Source: Acidobacteriota bacterium (GTDB lineage Bacteria; Acidobacteriota; Terriglobia; Bryobacterales; Bryobacteraceae). From it: 34,846 bases of DNA. The first letter of the stretch is position 1. The number at the start of each line of letters is the position of its first letter. The notes beneath the pieces were generated by a model that was not told the DNA's origin, did not search any database, and was given only the letters and a program-made list of their open reading frames with translations. Below are positions 1-8,040 of this stretch, piece after piece. The position numbers and the translations under genes are program-made. The stretch lies in the NCBI GenBank assembly GCA_025350695.1, contig JANXXI010000288.1:1-34846 (forward strand). The letters run 5' to 3'.

Positions 1-69
1 AGGTTTATTAGCTGAGAACGGTGGAGAGATCTGGGCCGGGAATTTGCAGTTTGGACGCGGTGGTGCGCA

Positions 70-80
70 CAGGGGCGGAG
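70..80 (+). repeat. Left terminal inverted repeat of the IS
   Basis: CAGGGGCGGAG here is the perfect reverse complement of 1779-1789. It lies about 57 bases beyond the transposase stop codon, as expected for an IS end. Confidence 0.6.
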
Positions 81-136
81 ATGCTACAAGTGGAAGAACC
101 GTCGAGCGAAGGCACAGCGAGCTAACGATGAGGATT

Positions 137-1402
137 TCAAGGAGAGAGAGCGGAAGGGATTCCGGCGCGGATTTCGGTGGCCATCAGAGACGGCCAGAAG
201 GCGCGGGTGCAGCCCTTGCGGATCTCCGGTTTTAGGTTGCGGGCGAAGAAAGCTTGAAACAGATTGCAGGCCAGGAAGGCCAGCAACAAGAAGCACTCTA
301 TGGCGTTGGCGTCGTGCTTGTAAATGTGGTCAGCATGCCAGCCGTTGACCAGTTCATTGAAGCCCTGATTTTCAATATCCCAACGCTGATGGCCGAACGC
401 AACCGCGCGAGCCGTCGGAACTGAATCGCTAGGCAGAGTTGTGACCCACACCCAATCGCTGGTGAGCGTTTCCTTTTTGCCGTCCAGTTGGCGGCGCACC
501 GTTCGGGTTTCCACCGAACGGATAACACGCACCGGCGCATCCACGGCAGGCCAGGAAAGCAGTCCCGGTAGATCCCACCACAAACACTTCCGTGAGCCGA
601 GACTACCTTCGGTCGGCGCAAGAGCGGCAAACTGTGCGGCGGCATCTTGATATAGGTTGCGGCGGTCATCTTTGAGCACGGTGAGGATATGCTTACCCTC
701 AGACAGAAGGAAGTTGAACATCGTACTGGTGGAGTAGAGCGCGTCGGCCAACACGAGGTCGAAAGCGCGCGGATAGGTTTTCAGGACCCGCTTGAGCAAA
801 CGCAGAGCAGCCGTGACTTCGGCTTCTCCGTTTTGCTGTGGTTCGTGATCCAACAGCAAACGCAACGCAATCTGGCCCGGGAGCGCTGCTGGTAACAGCA
901 TCAGCGTCACTTGGCGATGATAATACTGCGTACGCGCGGCGGCGCCCTTTCCGATGGTGCGTTCCATACATCCCGAGCAATGGCGGCGATAGCTGGCGTG
1001 GCTCTCATGCCCATCAATGACCGCAACGCCCAATCCGTTCTGATCTGGCAGTGCCTTGTTGCGCTTCAACTGACTGTACAGCGAGTGAATGCCCGCCCGT
1101 ATTCCGGCGGGCTCCATCAAGGCCACCACCCGGCCCACGCTATCGGCACTACAGACCGGCGCGCCCAGCCACTTCCGAAAGAAACTGGATTGGGCCGTGA
1201 GTTCCAGCGCATTCAGACTGCCCAGGCGAGCCCAAAACAAAGCCGCCACACTTTGTACAACCAGTCCGGTTGGAATACGCGGCAGTTTGCGCCCGTCCAT
1301 CACTCCGGCCACGATGCCGCCGGTGAACCCGAACACCTTGTCGGCGTAGGCGATTAGACGTCGGAGCGTGATGATCTCTTTTCGATCTGCAGGCGTTTCC
1401 AC
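137..1402 (-). CDS. DDE transposase, IS4-like
   Basis: This 421-residue protein has the layout of an IS4-type DDE transposase. The candidate catalytic acids are D130 (in VIDGHE), D220 (in LVLADALY) and E344 (in QRWDIENQGFNEL, which resembles the Y-R-E signature around the third acid). A CxxC pair lies near residue 142. The start is a GTG at 1402, which overlaps the upstream DUF6788 gene by 49 bases in another frame, so the two are probably translationally coupled or made from one transcript. The C-terminus is intact. The family subgroup cannot be fixed by eye. A transposase role is well supported by the motifs and by the flanking inverted repeats. Confidence 0.88.
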   Translation of the reverse strand: METPADRKEIITLRRLIAYADKVFGFTGGIVAGVMDGRKLPRIPTGLVVQSVAALFWARLGSLNALELTAQSSFFRKWLGAPVCSADSVGRVVALMEPAGIRAGIHSLYSQLKRNKALPDQNGLGVAVIDGHESHASYRRHCSGCMERTIGKGAAARTQYYHRQVTLMLLPAALPGQIALRLLLDHEPQQNGEAEVTAALRLLKRVLKTYPRAFDLVLADALYSTSTMFNFLLSEGKHILTVLKDDRRNLYQDAAAQFAALAPTEGSLGSRKCLWWDLPGLLSWPAVDAPVRVIRSVETRTVRRQLDGKKETLTSDWVWVTTLPSDSVPTARAVAFGHQRWDIENQGFNELVNGWHADHIYKHDANAIECFLLLAFLACNLFQAFFARNLKPEIRKGCTRAFWPSLMATEIRAGIPSALSP

Positions 1403-1707
1403 TCCAACTCGGAAACTTCCTGCAGCAGGCCTTGCATCTGTTGGAACTCTCCCACGGCCTTGCGCACTAATTCGTGCAGATCTTTGGGTACACAGATCTG
1501 ACGGATCTTGCCGTTTTCGTTCTGCACCAAGTAAAGCGATGCGTGTCCTTCACCGGTGGCGCAGCGGCAGTTCCGTTTGCCGCACTTGCTCGAGCGCTCC
1601 GAAAGCGCTCCGCGCAAAAAACGCTTGCTGGAAACCATCTGCGCCAGCTGCGAGCGCAACTCGCGTTCGCCAGCGGACAGTTTGGCACGACTGAGGCTCG
1701 ATGTCAT
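1354..1707 (-). CDS. DUF6788-type IS accessory protein
   Basis: This is a small basic protein of about 117 residues, with the ATG at 1707 preferred over a TTG four codons upstream. It carries a CGKRNCRC cysteine cluster followed by a GEGHASLYLVQ segment and a C-terminal coiled-coil-like helix, the pattern of the DUF6788 family. Such proteins are regularly found just upstream of a DDE transposase. It is the first gene of the element and its 3' end overlaps the transposase start. The cysteines suggest metal or nucleic-acid binding; the biochemical role is not established. Confidence 0.75.
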   Translation of the reverse strand: MTSSLSRAKLSAGERELRSQLAQMVSSKRFLRGALSERSSKCGKRNCRCATGEGHASLYLVQNENGKIRQICVPKDLHELVRKAVGEFQQMQGLLQEVSELEWKRLQIEKRSSRSDV

Positions 1708-1778
1708 GTCTTGTATCAATACTAAACAAGATATGCCGGCAATGCAAGCCCCAAATCACAATCAGATTATGCTGGTAG

Positions 1779-1789
1779 CTCCGCCCCTG
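1779..1789 (-). repeat. Right terminal inverted repeat of the IS
   Basis: CTCCGCCCCTG is the reverse complement of 70-80. It lies about 70 bases upstream of the DUF6788 start, leaving room for the promoter of the element. Confidence 0.6.
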
Positions 1790-2266
1790 CTCTCCCTAAC
1801 GCTCAGCGCCCGTTAGAATCAAGCCTTTCCGCCCCACTCACTTTTTCGGTTGCGGAATCGCTGGTAATACGTGTCGCAACAAACCTTTTTGTGATCTACT
1901 CAAAACATGCTCACCTGTCTCTTGTTGGCTGTTCAGTTAGCTTCGAGCAAGCCGGCTCCCAGCCTTGAAAAGTTGGTCGACCAATTCAAGCGGAGATCAC
2001 CGGCCCGGCTCGACGACAGTTGGAAGTGAAATTTCGCGAGTCCGAACAGCTAAGGCCTCGAAACTTTGCCTTCCATCCTGGAGCCGACCCACTAAGTGGT
2101 TTCGCACCCACTCCCATAAGGGCAACCCCTGATTGAGCCCTTGTCCACCTTCGCCTATCTTGAACTAGGGGAGACATTTAGACTTCGTAATGGTCGCCAG
2201 CGCACAAATGTAAACGAAAAGTTTGACGCCGAGCCGACACCCCCCTCTGGTAAAATTAAATACGGC
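1790..2266. other. Intergenic region upstream of rpoN
   Basis: This is 477 bases between the IS and rpoN. Apart from a 40-codon ORF at 1907-2029 it holds no recognisable gene or RNA. The rpoN reading frame stays open back to 2141, but the conserved RpoN N-terminus begins only at 2267. Confidence 0.5.
1907..2029 (+). CDS. Short signal-peptide-bearing ORF, possibly a truncated gene
   Basis: A 40-codon ORF starts with a hydrophobic stretch (MLTCLLLAVQLASSKPAPSL) and continues with a short charged helix ending in DDSWK. It looks like the N-terminus of a secreted protein whose remainder is missing. There is no strong ribosome-binding site. It may be a remnant rather than a working gene. Confidence 0.3.
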   Translation: MLTCLLLAVQLASSKPAPSLEKLVDQFKRRSPARLDDSWK

Positions 2267-3823
2267 ATGCTTTCGCAAAGGCTTCAACTAAAGGTCGCGC
2301 AAAAGCAGATCCTTACCCCGGGACTGGTCCAAATGGTGACCGTTCTACAACTCAACCGGCTTGAGTTGAAGGAGATGCTCTCACAGGAAATCGCCGCCAA
2401 CCCGGTGCTTGAGGAGAACCTTGACGCCTCGGAGGAGCTGACTCCTGAGGAATTACAAGGCGTTCTCGAGACCGAACGCGTCGCAGACCCGTCTGACAAG
2501 GCTATCCTTGATGCCACTGGGGTGGGCACGGAGCACGAGTCGGACTTCGACACCTATTCCGCCGCTGAAGTTGAGACCGTGGTTGAGTCGGCCACGGAGA
2601 TTCCCGCCGACCCGATCGAACAGCCTTCCACCGACCCGTTCGACGCCATCGATTTCGACACGTATTTCCAGGAGTATCTGGAGCCGGGGTTCAAGAGTCC
2701 GGCAGGCGAATCGAGCGAGAAACCTTCCTGGGAAACGTTCGTTTCCGCCCCCGTCACCCTACCCGATCACCTCAATCAGCAACTCAGCTTAATGGTGCTG
2801 CCGGAGAAAGTTCGGGATGCGGCCGATTCGATCATCGGCAATCTGGACGATAACGGCTACCTTACAATCCCCATCGACGAAATCGCCGGCCTCGGCGGGC
2901 ATGCAATCGACGATGTGGAGGATGCCCTGCGCGAAGTGCAGTCGCTTGACCCTTCCGGTATCGCCGCGCGCGATTTGCGCGAATGCCTATTGCTGCAACT
3001 GGCCAGCCGCAATGGCCAGGGAGGCGTGGCGTGGCAAATCATAGATCAACACATGAAGTTGATTGAGGCGCGCCAGTTTCCGCAGATCGGCCGGCTGCTG
3101 GGCCGCCCGCAGGAACATGTTCAAATAGCCCTCGACGTGATCCGACGTCTTGATCCGCATCCAGGCATGCGTTATTCCGGCCCGGGCGCGCGTGTTGTTG
3201 AGCCGGACGTATTCATCTATAAGGATGGAGATGGCTACATGATCGAACTCAACGACGACGACATTCCGAACGTCCATATTAATCGCGGCTACCTGAAAAT
3301 GCTGGACAAGCAGCAGGAGCCTAACAAGGACGTTCGCAACTATATTAAAGAGCGGTTCGCCAGCGCTTCGATGTTGATGAAGAACATTGAACAACGCAAA
3401 CAGACCATCTCCAAGGTCTGCCAGGCTATCGTTGGCCGCCAGTCGGATTTCCTTGAACAAGGCATCAATTTTCTCGTCCCGATGATGATCAAGGATGTAG
3501 CCGAAGAGATTGGTGTGCATCCATCGACTGTCAGCAGGGCCGTGGCCAGTAAATATGCGCACACGCCACAGGGTGTGTATGAGCTTCGCTTTTTCTTTTC
3601 CGAAGGTGTGCAGGGAACCACCGGCGCCCACACGCCGTTGTTGCTGGTGAAGCGGATGGTGAAGAAAATGATCGATGAGGAGGACCAATCCCACCCTTTG
3701 ACCGACGATCAAATTACCCACAAACTACAGTCCGAAGGAATCGCGGTGACGCGGCGTACTGTAGCGAAATACCGGGAGGATCTGAAGATTCCTTCCACGC
3801 ATCAACGCAGGATTAAATCCTGA
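2267..3823 (+). CDS. rpoN: RNA polymerase sigma-54 factor
   Basis: This sigma factor recognises -24/-12 promoters and needs an AAA+ activator to open them. The ATG at 2267 is chosen because the conserved region I starts there (LSQRLQLK...LTPGLVQMVTVLQLNRLELKEML), giving 518 residues; the frame is open 42 codons further upstream but without conservation. A long acidic region follows region I, then the core-binding domain, a helix-turn-helix (EIGVHPSTVSRAVASKY) and, near the C-terminus, the RpoN box (here TRRTVAKYRE; the usual first residue is A). There is no strong Shine-Dalgarno sequence before the ATG. It is the first gene of an rpoN-hpf-rapZ run, an arrangement common in many bacteria. Confidence 0.96.
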   Translation: MLSQRLQLKVAQKQILTPGLVQMVTVLQLNRLELKEMLSQEIAANPVLEENLDASEELTPEELQGVLETERVADPSDKAILDATGVGTEHESDFDTYSAAEVETVVESATEIPADPIEQPSTDPFDAIDFDTYFQEYLEPGFKSPAGESSEKPSWETFVSAPVTLPDHLNQQLSLMVLPEKVRDAADSIIGNLDDNGYLTIPIDEIAGLGGHAIDDVEDALREVQSLDPSGIAARDLRECLLLQLASRNGQGGVAWQIIDQHMKLIEARQFPQIGRLLGRPQEHVQIALDVIRRLDPHPGMRYSGPGARVVEPDVFIYKDGDGYMIELNDDDIPNVHINRGYLKMLDKQQEPNKDVRNYIKERFASASMLMKNIEQRKQTISKVCQAIVGRQSDFLEQGINFLVPMMIKDVAEEIGVHPSTVSRAVASKYAHTPQGVYELRFFFSEGVQGTTGAHTPLLLVKRMVKKMIDEEDQSHPLTDDQITHKLQSEGIAVTRRTVAKYREDLKIPSTHQRRIKS

Positions 3824-3833
3824 CGCGATGTTT

Positions 3834-3862
3834 GCACGCAACGGAGCTCCGTTTTGCGCGTG
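3834..3862 (+). promoter_or_regulatory. Palindromic hairpin in the rpoN-hpf spacer
   Basis: AACGGAGCTCCGTT at 3840-3853 is a perfect 14-base palindrome. The flanks GCACGC (3834-3839) and GCGCGTG (3856-3862) can extend the stem across a small bulge. No T-run follows, so it is not a classic intrinsic terminator. It could stabilise or process the mRNA between rpoN and hpf, or be a protein-binding site. It also holds a GGAG that could serve a TTG start at 3854. Confidence 0.5.
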
Positions 3863-3883
3863 TTGATTAACGAAAAGAGGCCT

Positions 3884-4420
3884 ATGCGAGTCCATTACAC
3901 TGGAGTTCCATCGGGGTTGACGCCCACAATGCAGAAACAGATCCAAGCCCGCTTGACGAGGATCGGTAAGATTCTCGACAAGAAAGGAGAAAAGGAGGGC
4001 CACGTAATCCTAAAGGATGCGGGCCGGTCGCGGCAAGCCGAGATTACGGTGAATCATCACCATCACGCCTTTGCCGGCAAGGCAACCGCTAAAGACGATT
4101 TCGGCGCGTTGGCTGCTGCAATCGACAAACTGGAAAAGCAGATTATCAAACAGGAGGGCAAGTGGCGGACCCAGAATAGGACGACGAGCGCGGCCAAGAG
4201 TGTGGCGCCGGCCGTAATCGCCGACGAAGTGGAAGCCCCCGAAGTGCGAATTTATCGTAGCACTGTGAAGAATAATCGCAAACCAATGACGGCCGATGAA
4301 GCCGTGCTGACTTTGACAAAGAAGCATAACTATCTGGCATTTCACGATGCTGATTCAGGGAATCCGTCGATCATAGTCCGCCGCGTGGATGGTAATTTTG
4401 ATTTAATTGAATTAGCTTAG
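3884..4420 (+). CDS. hpf: Ribosome hibernation-promoting factor, long form
   Basis: The protein binds the 30S subunit and promotes ribosome dimerisation and dormancy. The N-terminal S30AE domain (about residues 1-100, starting MRVHYTGVPSGL) is followed by a linker and the C-terminal dimerisation domain typical of long HPF (MTADEAVLTLTKKHNYLAFHDA...IIVRRVDGNFDLIE). The ATG at 3884 fits the family start. A purine-rich AAAAGAGG lies just before it, with rather short spacing. A TTG at 3854, ten codons upstream, is an alternative. At about 178 residues the length fits the long form. It lies 60 bases after rpoN and 24 bases before rapZ. Confidence 0.93.
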   Translation: MRVHYTGVPSGLTPTMQKQIQARLTRIGKILDKKGEKEGHVILKDAGRSRQAEITVNHHHHAFAGKATAKDDFGALAAAIDKLEKQIIKQEGKWRTQNRTTSAAKSVAPAVIADEVEAPEVRIYRSTVKNNRKPMTADEAVLTLTKKHNYLAFHDADSGNPSIIVRRVDGNFDLIELA

Positions 4421-4444
4421 TTTGAATTTTTGAATTAAGGAAAG

Positions 4445-5335
4445 ATGGAAAATCCCCCTCTTACCGGAGCCGTACGTGCTCCTGAATTGGTGATTATCAC
4501 CGGCCTTAGCGGCTCCGGTAAGGGGACTGTTCTCAGAAGCCTGGAGGACATGGGTTACTATTCGGTCGACAACCTGCCGATCGATTTAATGGAGAAATTC
4601 GCGGAGTTAACCCAAAGCTCTCCCGCCATCCGCGCCGCGGCCCTTGTTGTGGATATCCGCGAAGGGGCAGCTCTCGAACGCTTCCCCGCTCTTTACGCAA
4701 AACTTCGACGCAAGATTCAGACACGGCTGATTTTTCTGGAAGCTGATGACGCCACGATCGTGCGCCGCTTCAGTGAGACTCGCCGGCCCCACCCATTAGG
4801 GCAAATTGATTCCGTCGCGAAAAGTGTACTCAAGGAGCGTAAGACGCTCAAGGCTATTCGTGGTTTGGCCGACATCGTGGTAGATACCAGCCGCTTCAAT
4901 GTTCACGATCTTCGCTCTTACATTCAGGACAAGCTGAAGGGCGAAGGGAAAGAACCCACCATTTCGATTTATGTGACCAGTTTTGGTTATCGGCATGGCG
5001 TTCCGGCCGATTCCGACCTGGTGTTCGACGTCCGCTTCCTGCCCAATCCCAACTACATCCCCGAATACAAGCAACTGACCGGACGCAATCCAAAGGTGGC
5101 GAAATTTATCCGTTCCTTCCCGCAAACGGGCGAGTTTATCGAACGGGTAGCGGACCTGTTGCGTTACTTATTGCCCCACTATATTGAGGAAGGCAAGAGC
5201 TACTTGACTATCTCTTTCGGTTGCACCGGCGGGCATCACCGGTCGGTGATGATTGCCGAGGATATCGCCAAGAGACTGTCAAAGGCCGGATATGCATCGA
5301 AGGTCGCTCACCGCGATATCACGAAGACGGTGTAG
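4445..5335 (+). CDS. rapZ: RNase adapter protein RapZ (YvcJ family P-loop protein)
   Basis: This is a nucleotide-binding protein of the RapZ/YvcJ family. In enterobacteria RapZ presents the GlmZ small RNA to RNase E; in other bacteria it binds nucleotides and affects cell-envelope metabolism. The Walker A motif GLSGSGKGT is at residues 20-28. Further family marks are the early SVDNLP segment, VVDIREG, and a C-terminal block ending in FGCTGGHHRSV. The length of 296 residues is typical. The start is an ATG at 4445 preceded by AAGGA at 4437-4441. It closes the rpoN-hpf-rapZ run. The target in this organism is not known. Confidence 0.94.
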   Translation: MENPPLTGAVRAPELVIITGLSGSGKGTVLRSLEDMGYYSVDNLPIDLMEKFAELTQSSPAIRAAALVVDIREGAALERFPALYAKLRRKIQTRLIFLEADDATIVRRFSETRRPHPLGQIDSVAKSVLKERKTLKAIRGLADIVVDTSRFNVHDLRSYIQDKLKGEGKEPTISIYVTSFGYRHGVPADSDLVFDVRFLPNPNYIPEYKQLTGRNPKVAKFIRSFPQTGEFIERVADLLRYLLPHYIEEGKSYLTISFGCTGGHHRSVMIAEDIAKRLSKAGYASKVAHRDITKTV

Positions 5336-5372
5336 AGCGACGCGTCTCGTCCGCCGTTCTTAGCGTGGTCGT

Positions 5373-5991
5373 TCAATGTTTATCGAGCGGGTCGCGCCGC
5401 ACTAAGCGCTCGAATTCGTTTTCGAAGGCCCTAACTAAGAGCTTTCAGTACATCGCTGGTCCGTTGCCGCATCTCGAGTGATCGGACCACGCCTTTGAGT
5501 TGCGGAGCAGGCTTGTAGGTTGTCGAATGCTCAATCTGCCAGAATAGTCCAGCCAGCATAGGCACGATCTGGAGTGCGGCGCGGACTTTGTTACTCGAAA
5601 CACAGTAGCCGTAAAATTTGAATGCCAAAGGCTCTTCACTTTCATCGTCGGCTGGAACGGGGTCTGAAATCCACGAGGAAAACTGTTTGCTCAAATCATT
5701 TTCGGCTTCGATCAAGCGGCTACGGGGAAAGGCAAGGACACGAACACCTGCCAGATCGTTTAGCGCCGTGAGTGTGTAAGATCGGGGCTGGTCACTATCG
5801 ACAATTGCGCCCTCCTGGCGTCTGCGAAGTGCGTCCAGCGCACTCTCACAATCTTTTATTCGCGATGAGACACCAACCGTTCATATTTGTCTGATTTGCT
5901 CGAAAGTGGCAGCAGGCAATGCCGGACCTCCGCCTCCAGTTCTTCCATAATGCGCCTCGCATCAGGCAGCAAAAGAAAGTACTCCTCACGC
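5373..5991 (-). pseudogene. RelA/SpoT-domain protein, frameshifted
   Basis: Three reading frames together spell a RelA/SpoT nucleotidyltransferase domain. Frame one (5991 to about 5859) reads EEYFLLLPDARRIMEELEAE and reaches YERLV before a stop at 5856-5858. Frame two (5880 to 5431) begins VSSRIKDCESALDALRRRQEG and contains NDLAGVRVLAFPR, then YGYCVSSNKVRAALQIVP and GLFWQIEHSTTYKP, matching the DLAGxR and xxxEIEHxxYK blocks of the domain. After the stop at 5431 a third frame adds AFENEFERLVRRDPLDKH and a stop at 5373-5375. The N-terminus is also missing, as the first frame hits a stop at 5992. Two frameshifts and a lost start make a working alarmone synthetase unlikely. The family call is strong; the substrate of the ancestral protein is unknown. 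Confidence 0.85.
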
Positions 5992-6018
5992 TAACCGGTC
6001 CTCGACTGTTTTCAGCCA

Positions 6019-6268
6019 TCAGCCGAGTATCGTTGTCAAGTCACGTTTGACCGCGGCGGAGGGCTCTGAATTGAAATAGAAGCGCCATTCCCCCGGGGTT
6101 AGGCGAAGGTTCACGAATGCCGGCTTCCAATTCATCTTCGTTCTGATCCTCCACGAACTCGACGCTGAACACGTTTCGGGCATTCCGGTTGAGGTAAATT
6201 GAGCGGTCAAAACTGTATTCGAAACCAGCATCCTTCAGAAGTTGGTTCTTTGTTGCTACTGTCCTCAT
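6019..6268 (-). pseudogene. Small conserved protein, frameshifted
   Basis: Starting from the ATG at 6268, the frame reads about 60 residues (KNQLLKDAGFEYSFDRSIYL...FSVEFVEDQNEDELEAGIRE). At a run of C and G near 6093 the sense passes to another frame, EWRFYFNSEPSAAVKRDLTTILG, which stops at 6019. Joined, the two make a protein of about 82 residues with a consistent aromatic, charged composition. The function is unknown. The frameshift sits in a CCCCGGGGG run, so a sequencing or assembly error cannot be excluded for this one. Confidence 0.6.
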
Positions 6269-6394
6269 TTATTTTATGTACCCGCCAATTGTCGTTGTAT
6301 CGAAATCGGGAGACTCTCTCGGCCTCCAGCATTTTTCATCTCAACGTTCCAAGCTCCTGCACCGTCCTTCTAAGCATTGGAGGCGCGCGACCGG

Positions 6395-7897
6395 ATGCGA
6401 TTGCTCATCTTTTTTCTACCGTTCCTGATTCCTGTCCAAGCAGGCGTTATACAAGGTCTTGTGGCAGAGAACTCCTCCGGCTTGCCGATGTCACGGGCTC
6501 TTGTGCGGCTTGAACCTTTGCCTGGGAATCCGGCCAAGCCATTGGAATTACGCTCAGGCCGCTCAGGCCAGTTCACGTTTCCGTCCGTCGCCGAAGGGTT
6601 GTATGTTCTCTCGGCAAAGCGCGAAGGGTTCGTCCAGGCAACCTATGGGCAGCGCCGCGCGGAAGGCTTCGGAATTCCCATCACCGTAACGCAATCATCA
6701 GCGCTGTTCGCCGAAATCCGCATGCGGCGGGTCGGCTCCATCACCGGCAAAGTGTTGGACGAAAATGGCATCGGTCTACCGCGTGTTCCCGTGGTAGCCT
6801 ACAAGGCTCAACTCCCGTTACGCGCCGCGGCCCAAGGTATTTCGGATGATCGCGGCATCTACCGCATCGCCGGAATCGGATCTGGAAAGTATTGGGTGCG
6901 AAGCGCTAGCGCGCAATTGGAAGACGGTACCGGCATGCTGCCCACGTTCGGTCCGATTACGAGAGAAGCGCGCAACGCTCGCGTGCATGACGTTCGCATC
7001 GATGCCGAAACCCAGTTCGCGAATGTGCAACCCGAGCCGGGAACACTTGGCCGCGTCGAGGGATCCATCATATGCGACAGGGTCGAGCCGGTAACCGTGA
7101 CGCTTTCCTCGGAAACGGGCTCTCGCACGGCATCAACCGGATGTCCGGGCAGCTTCTCGTTCGACGGTGTTTCCCCAGGTGGATACGAAATTGTTGCGAG
7201 CTACAACGACAGCTCGGGCGGGGCGTTTCAAGAACTGCGCGTGGGCGGACTCACCCGCGTTAGCCTAACCCTTCAAACGATGCGTCCGGTCGAGGTGGAA
7301 ATCCGCACCACCAGTGGACAAATCCTGAAGCCCGAAGAGGTGAAGTTGTTCGGCCGTCGTGACGATCTGTCGGGGCAAGCAAAAGTGGTTCCAATAACAC
7401 TGCCTCGCCCGATGTTGGCCACCGGTTACTGGGAGATCAATGGTTACGCGATCTCGGGAAAATACGTGGAGTCGGTGACAATGGGGAGCGGACGTGCTCT
7501 GCAGCGGCCCGAATGGCGCGCGGCGCGCCCGGCGGAATGGCACGAAATCTTTGTCGATGCTCCGTACGCCCGGTTGCGCGTCACCGTTTCCGACAAAGCA
7601 GCGCGCATCAGTGGTTCCGTGGCTGACGCGGGCCGGCCAGTGCCTGGGGCGGTCGTCTTCCTTTGGCCAATAGCCGATAGCGCTCGAAGGATACTGGGCG
7701 GCGTGCGGCAGTTAGTGGCCGATGTAGCCGGTAAGTTCAGTTTCGAGGGATTACCTCCCGGGGATTACCGCTTGCTTGCGACTTTTGATGCCACCGAGGC
7801 GACGTGGGAGCTATTAGAAGAAGCCCGCGCGGCGACGGTACACGTCGAGGCTGGCTCGGTGCGAAGTGAGACCGTTCCGCTCTGGATTGCTCCGTAG
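6395..7897 (+). CDS. Secreted protein with carboxypeptidase-regulatory-like domains
   Basis: This is an exported protein of about 500 residues. The ATG at 6395 gives a typical signal peptide (MRLLIFFLPFLIPVQAG), with GGAGG at 6379-6383 upstream. At least three beta-sandwich repeats of the CarboxypepD_reg / Cna-B type can be seen: near the N-terminus (GVIQGLVAENSSGLPMSRA...GQFTFPSVAEGLYVL), from about residue 115 (GSITGKVLDENGIGLPRV), and at the C-terminus (ARISGSVADAGRPVPGAV...FSFEGLPPGDYRLL). Such proteins are abundant in Solibacter-type acidobacteria. No catalytic motif is visible. A role at the cell surface is likely; the ligand is unknown. Confidence 0.75.
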   Translation: MRLLIFFLPFLIPVQAGVIQGLVAENSSGLPMSRALVRLEPLPGNPAKPLELRSGRSGQFTFPSVAEGLYVLSAKREGFVQATYGQRRAEGFGIPITVTQSSALFAEIRMRRVGSITGKVLDENGIGLPRVPVVAYKAQLPLRAAAQGISDDRGIYRIAGIGSGKYWVRSASAQLEDGTGMLPTFGPITREARNARVHDVRIDAETQFANVQPEPGTLGRVEGSIICDRVEPVTVTLSSETGSRTASTGCPGSFSFDGVSPGGYEIVASYNDSSGGAFQELRVGGLTRVSLTLQTMRPVEVEIRTTSGQILKPEEVKLFGRRDDLSGQAKVVPITLPRPMLATGYWEINGYAISGKYVESVTMGSGRALQRPEWRAARPAEWHEIFVDAPYARLRVTVSDKAARISGSVADAGRPVPGAVVFLWPIADSARRILGGVRQLVADVAGKFSFEGLPPGDYRLLATFDATEATWELLEEARAATVHVEAGSVRSETVPLWIAP

Positions 7898-8040
7898 CAT
7901 GCGCCATGGGATTTTAGGAGATACTCTGTAACTTACAGCACGTTACCTTCCCCCAACCGACTACTTGCGACCAAAGTTCCTATTAAGGTTTAGCCAGGAT
8001 TCTGTGAATTACCGAGTGAGCTTAGCATTGGAATTATCCA

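Larger units (their letters stand above)
70..1789 (-). mobile_element. Insertion sequence, two genes (DUF6788 + DDE transposase)
   Basis: Both genes read on the minus strand and overlap. The element is bounded by short inverted repeats: 11 bases at 70-80 are the exact reverse complement of 1779-1789, and with a 3-base gap the match continues for about seven more positions (CTACNAG). This gives an element of about 1720 bp. No target-site duplication is evident next to these ends, so the exact termini are inferred. Both reading frames are intact, so the copy may still be functional. Confidence 0.75.

Noticed and set aside
137-1402. Several plus-strand ORFs of up to 148 codons inside the IS
   Set aside because: They are antisense to the transposase frame, have no recognisable domains and no ribosome-binding sites.
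2987-3721. A 244-codon minus-strand ORF inside rpoN
   Set aside because: It is antisense to a conserved part of rpoN with the helix-turn-helix.
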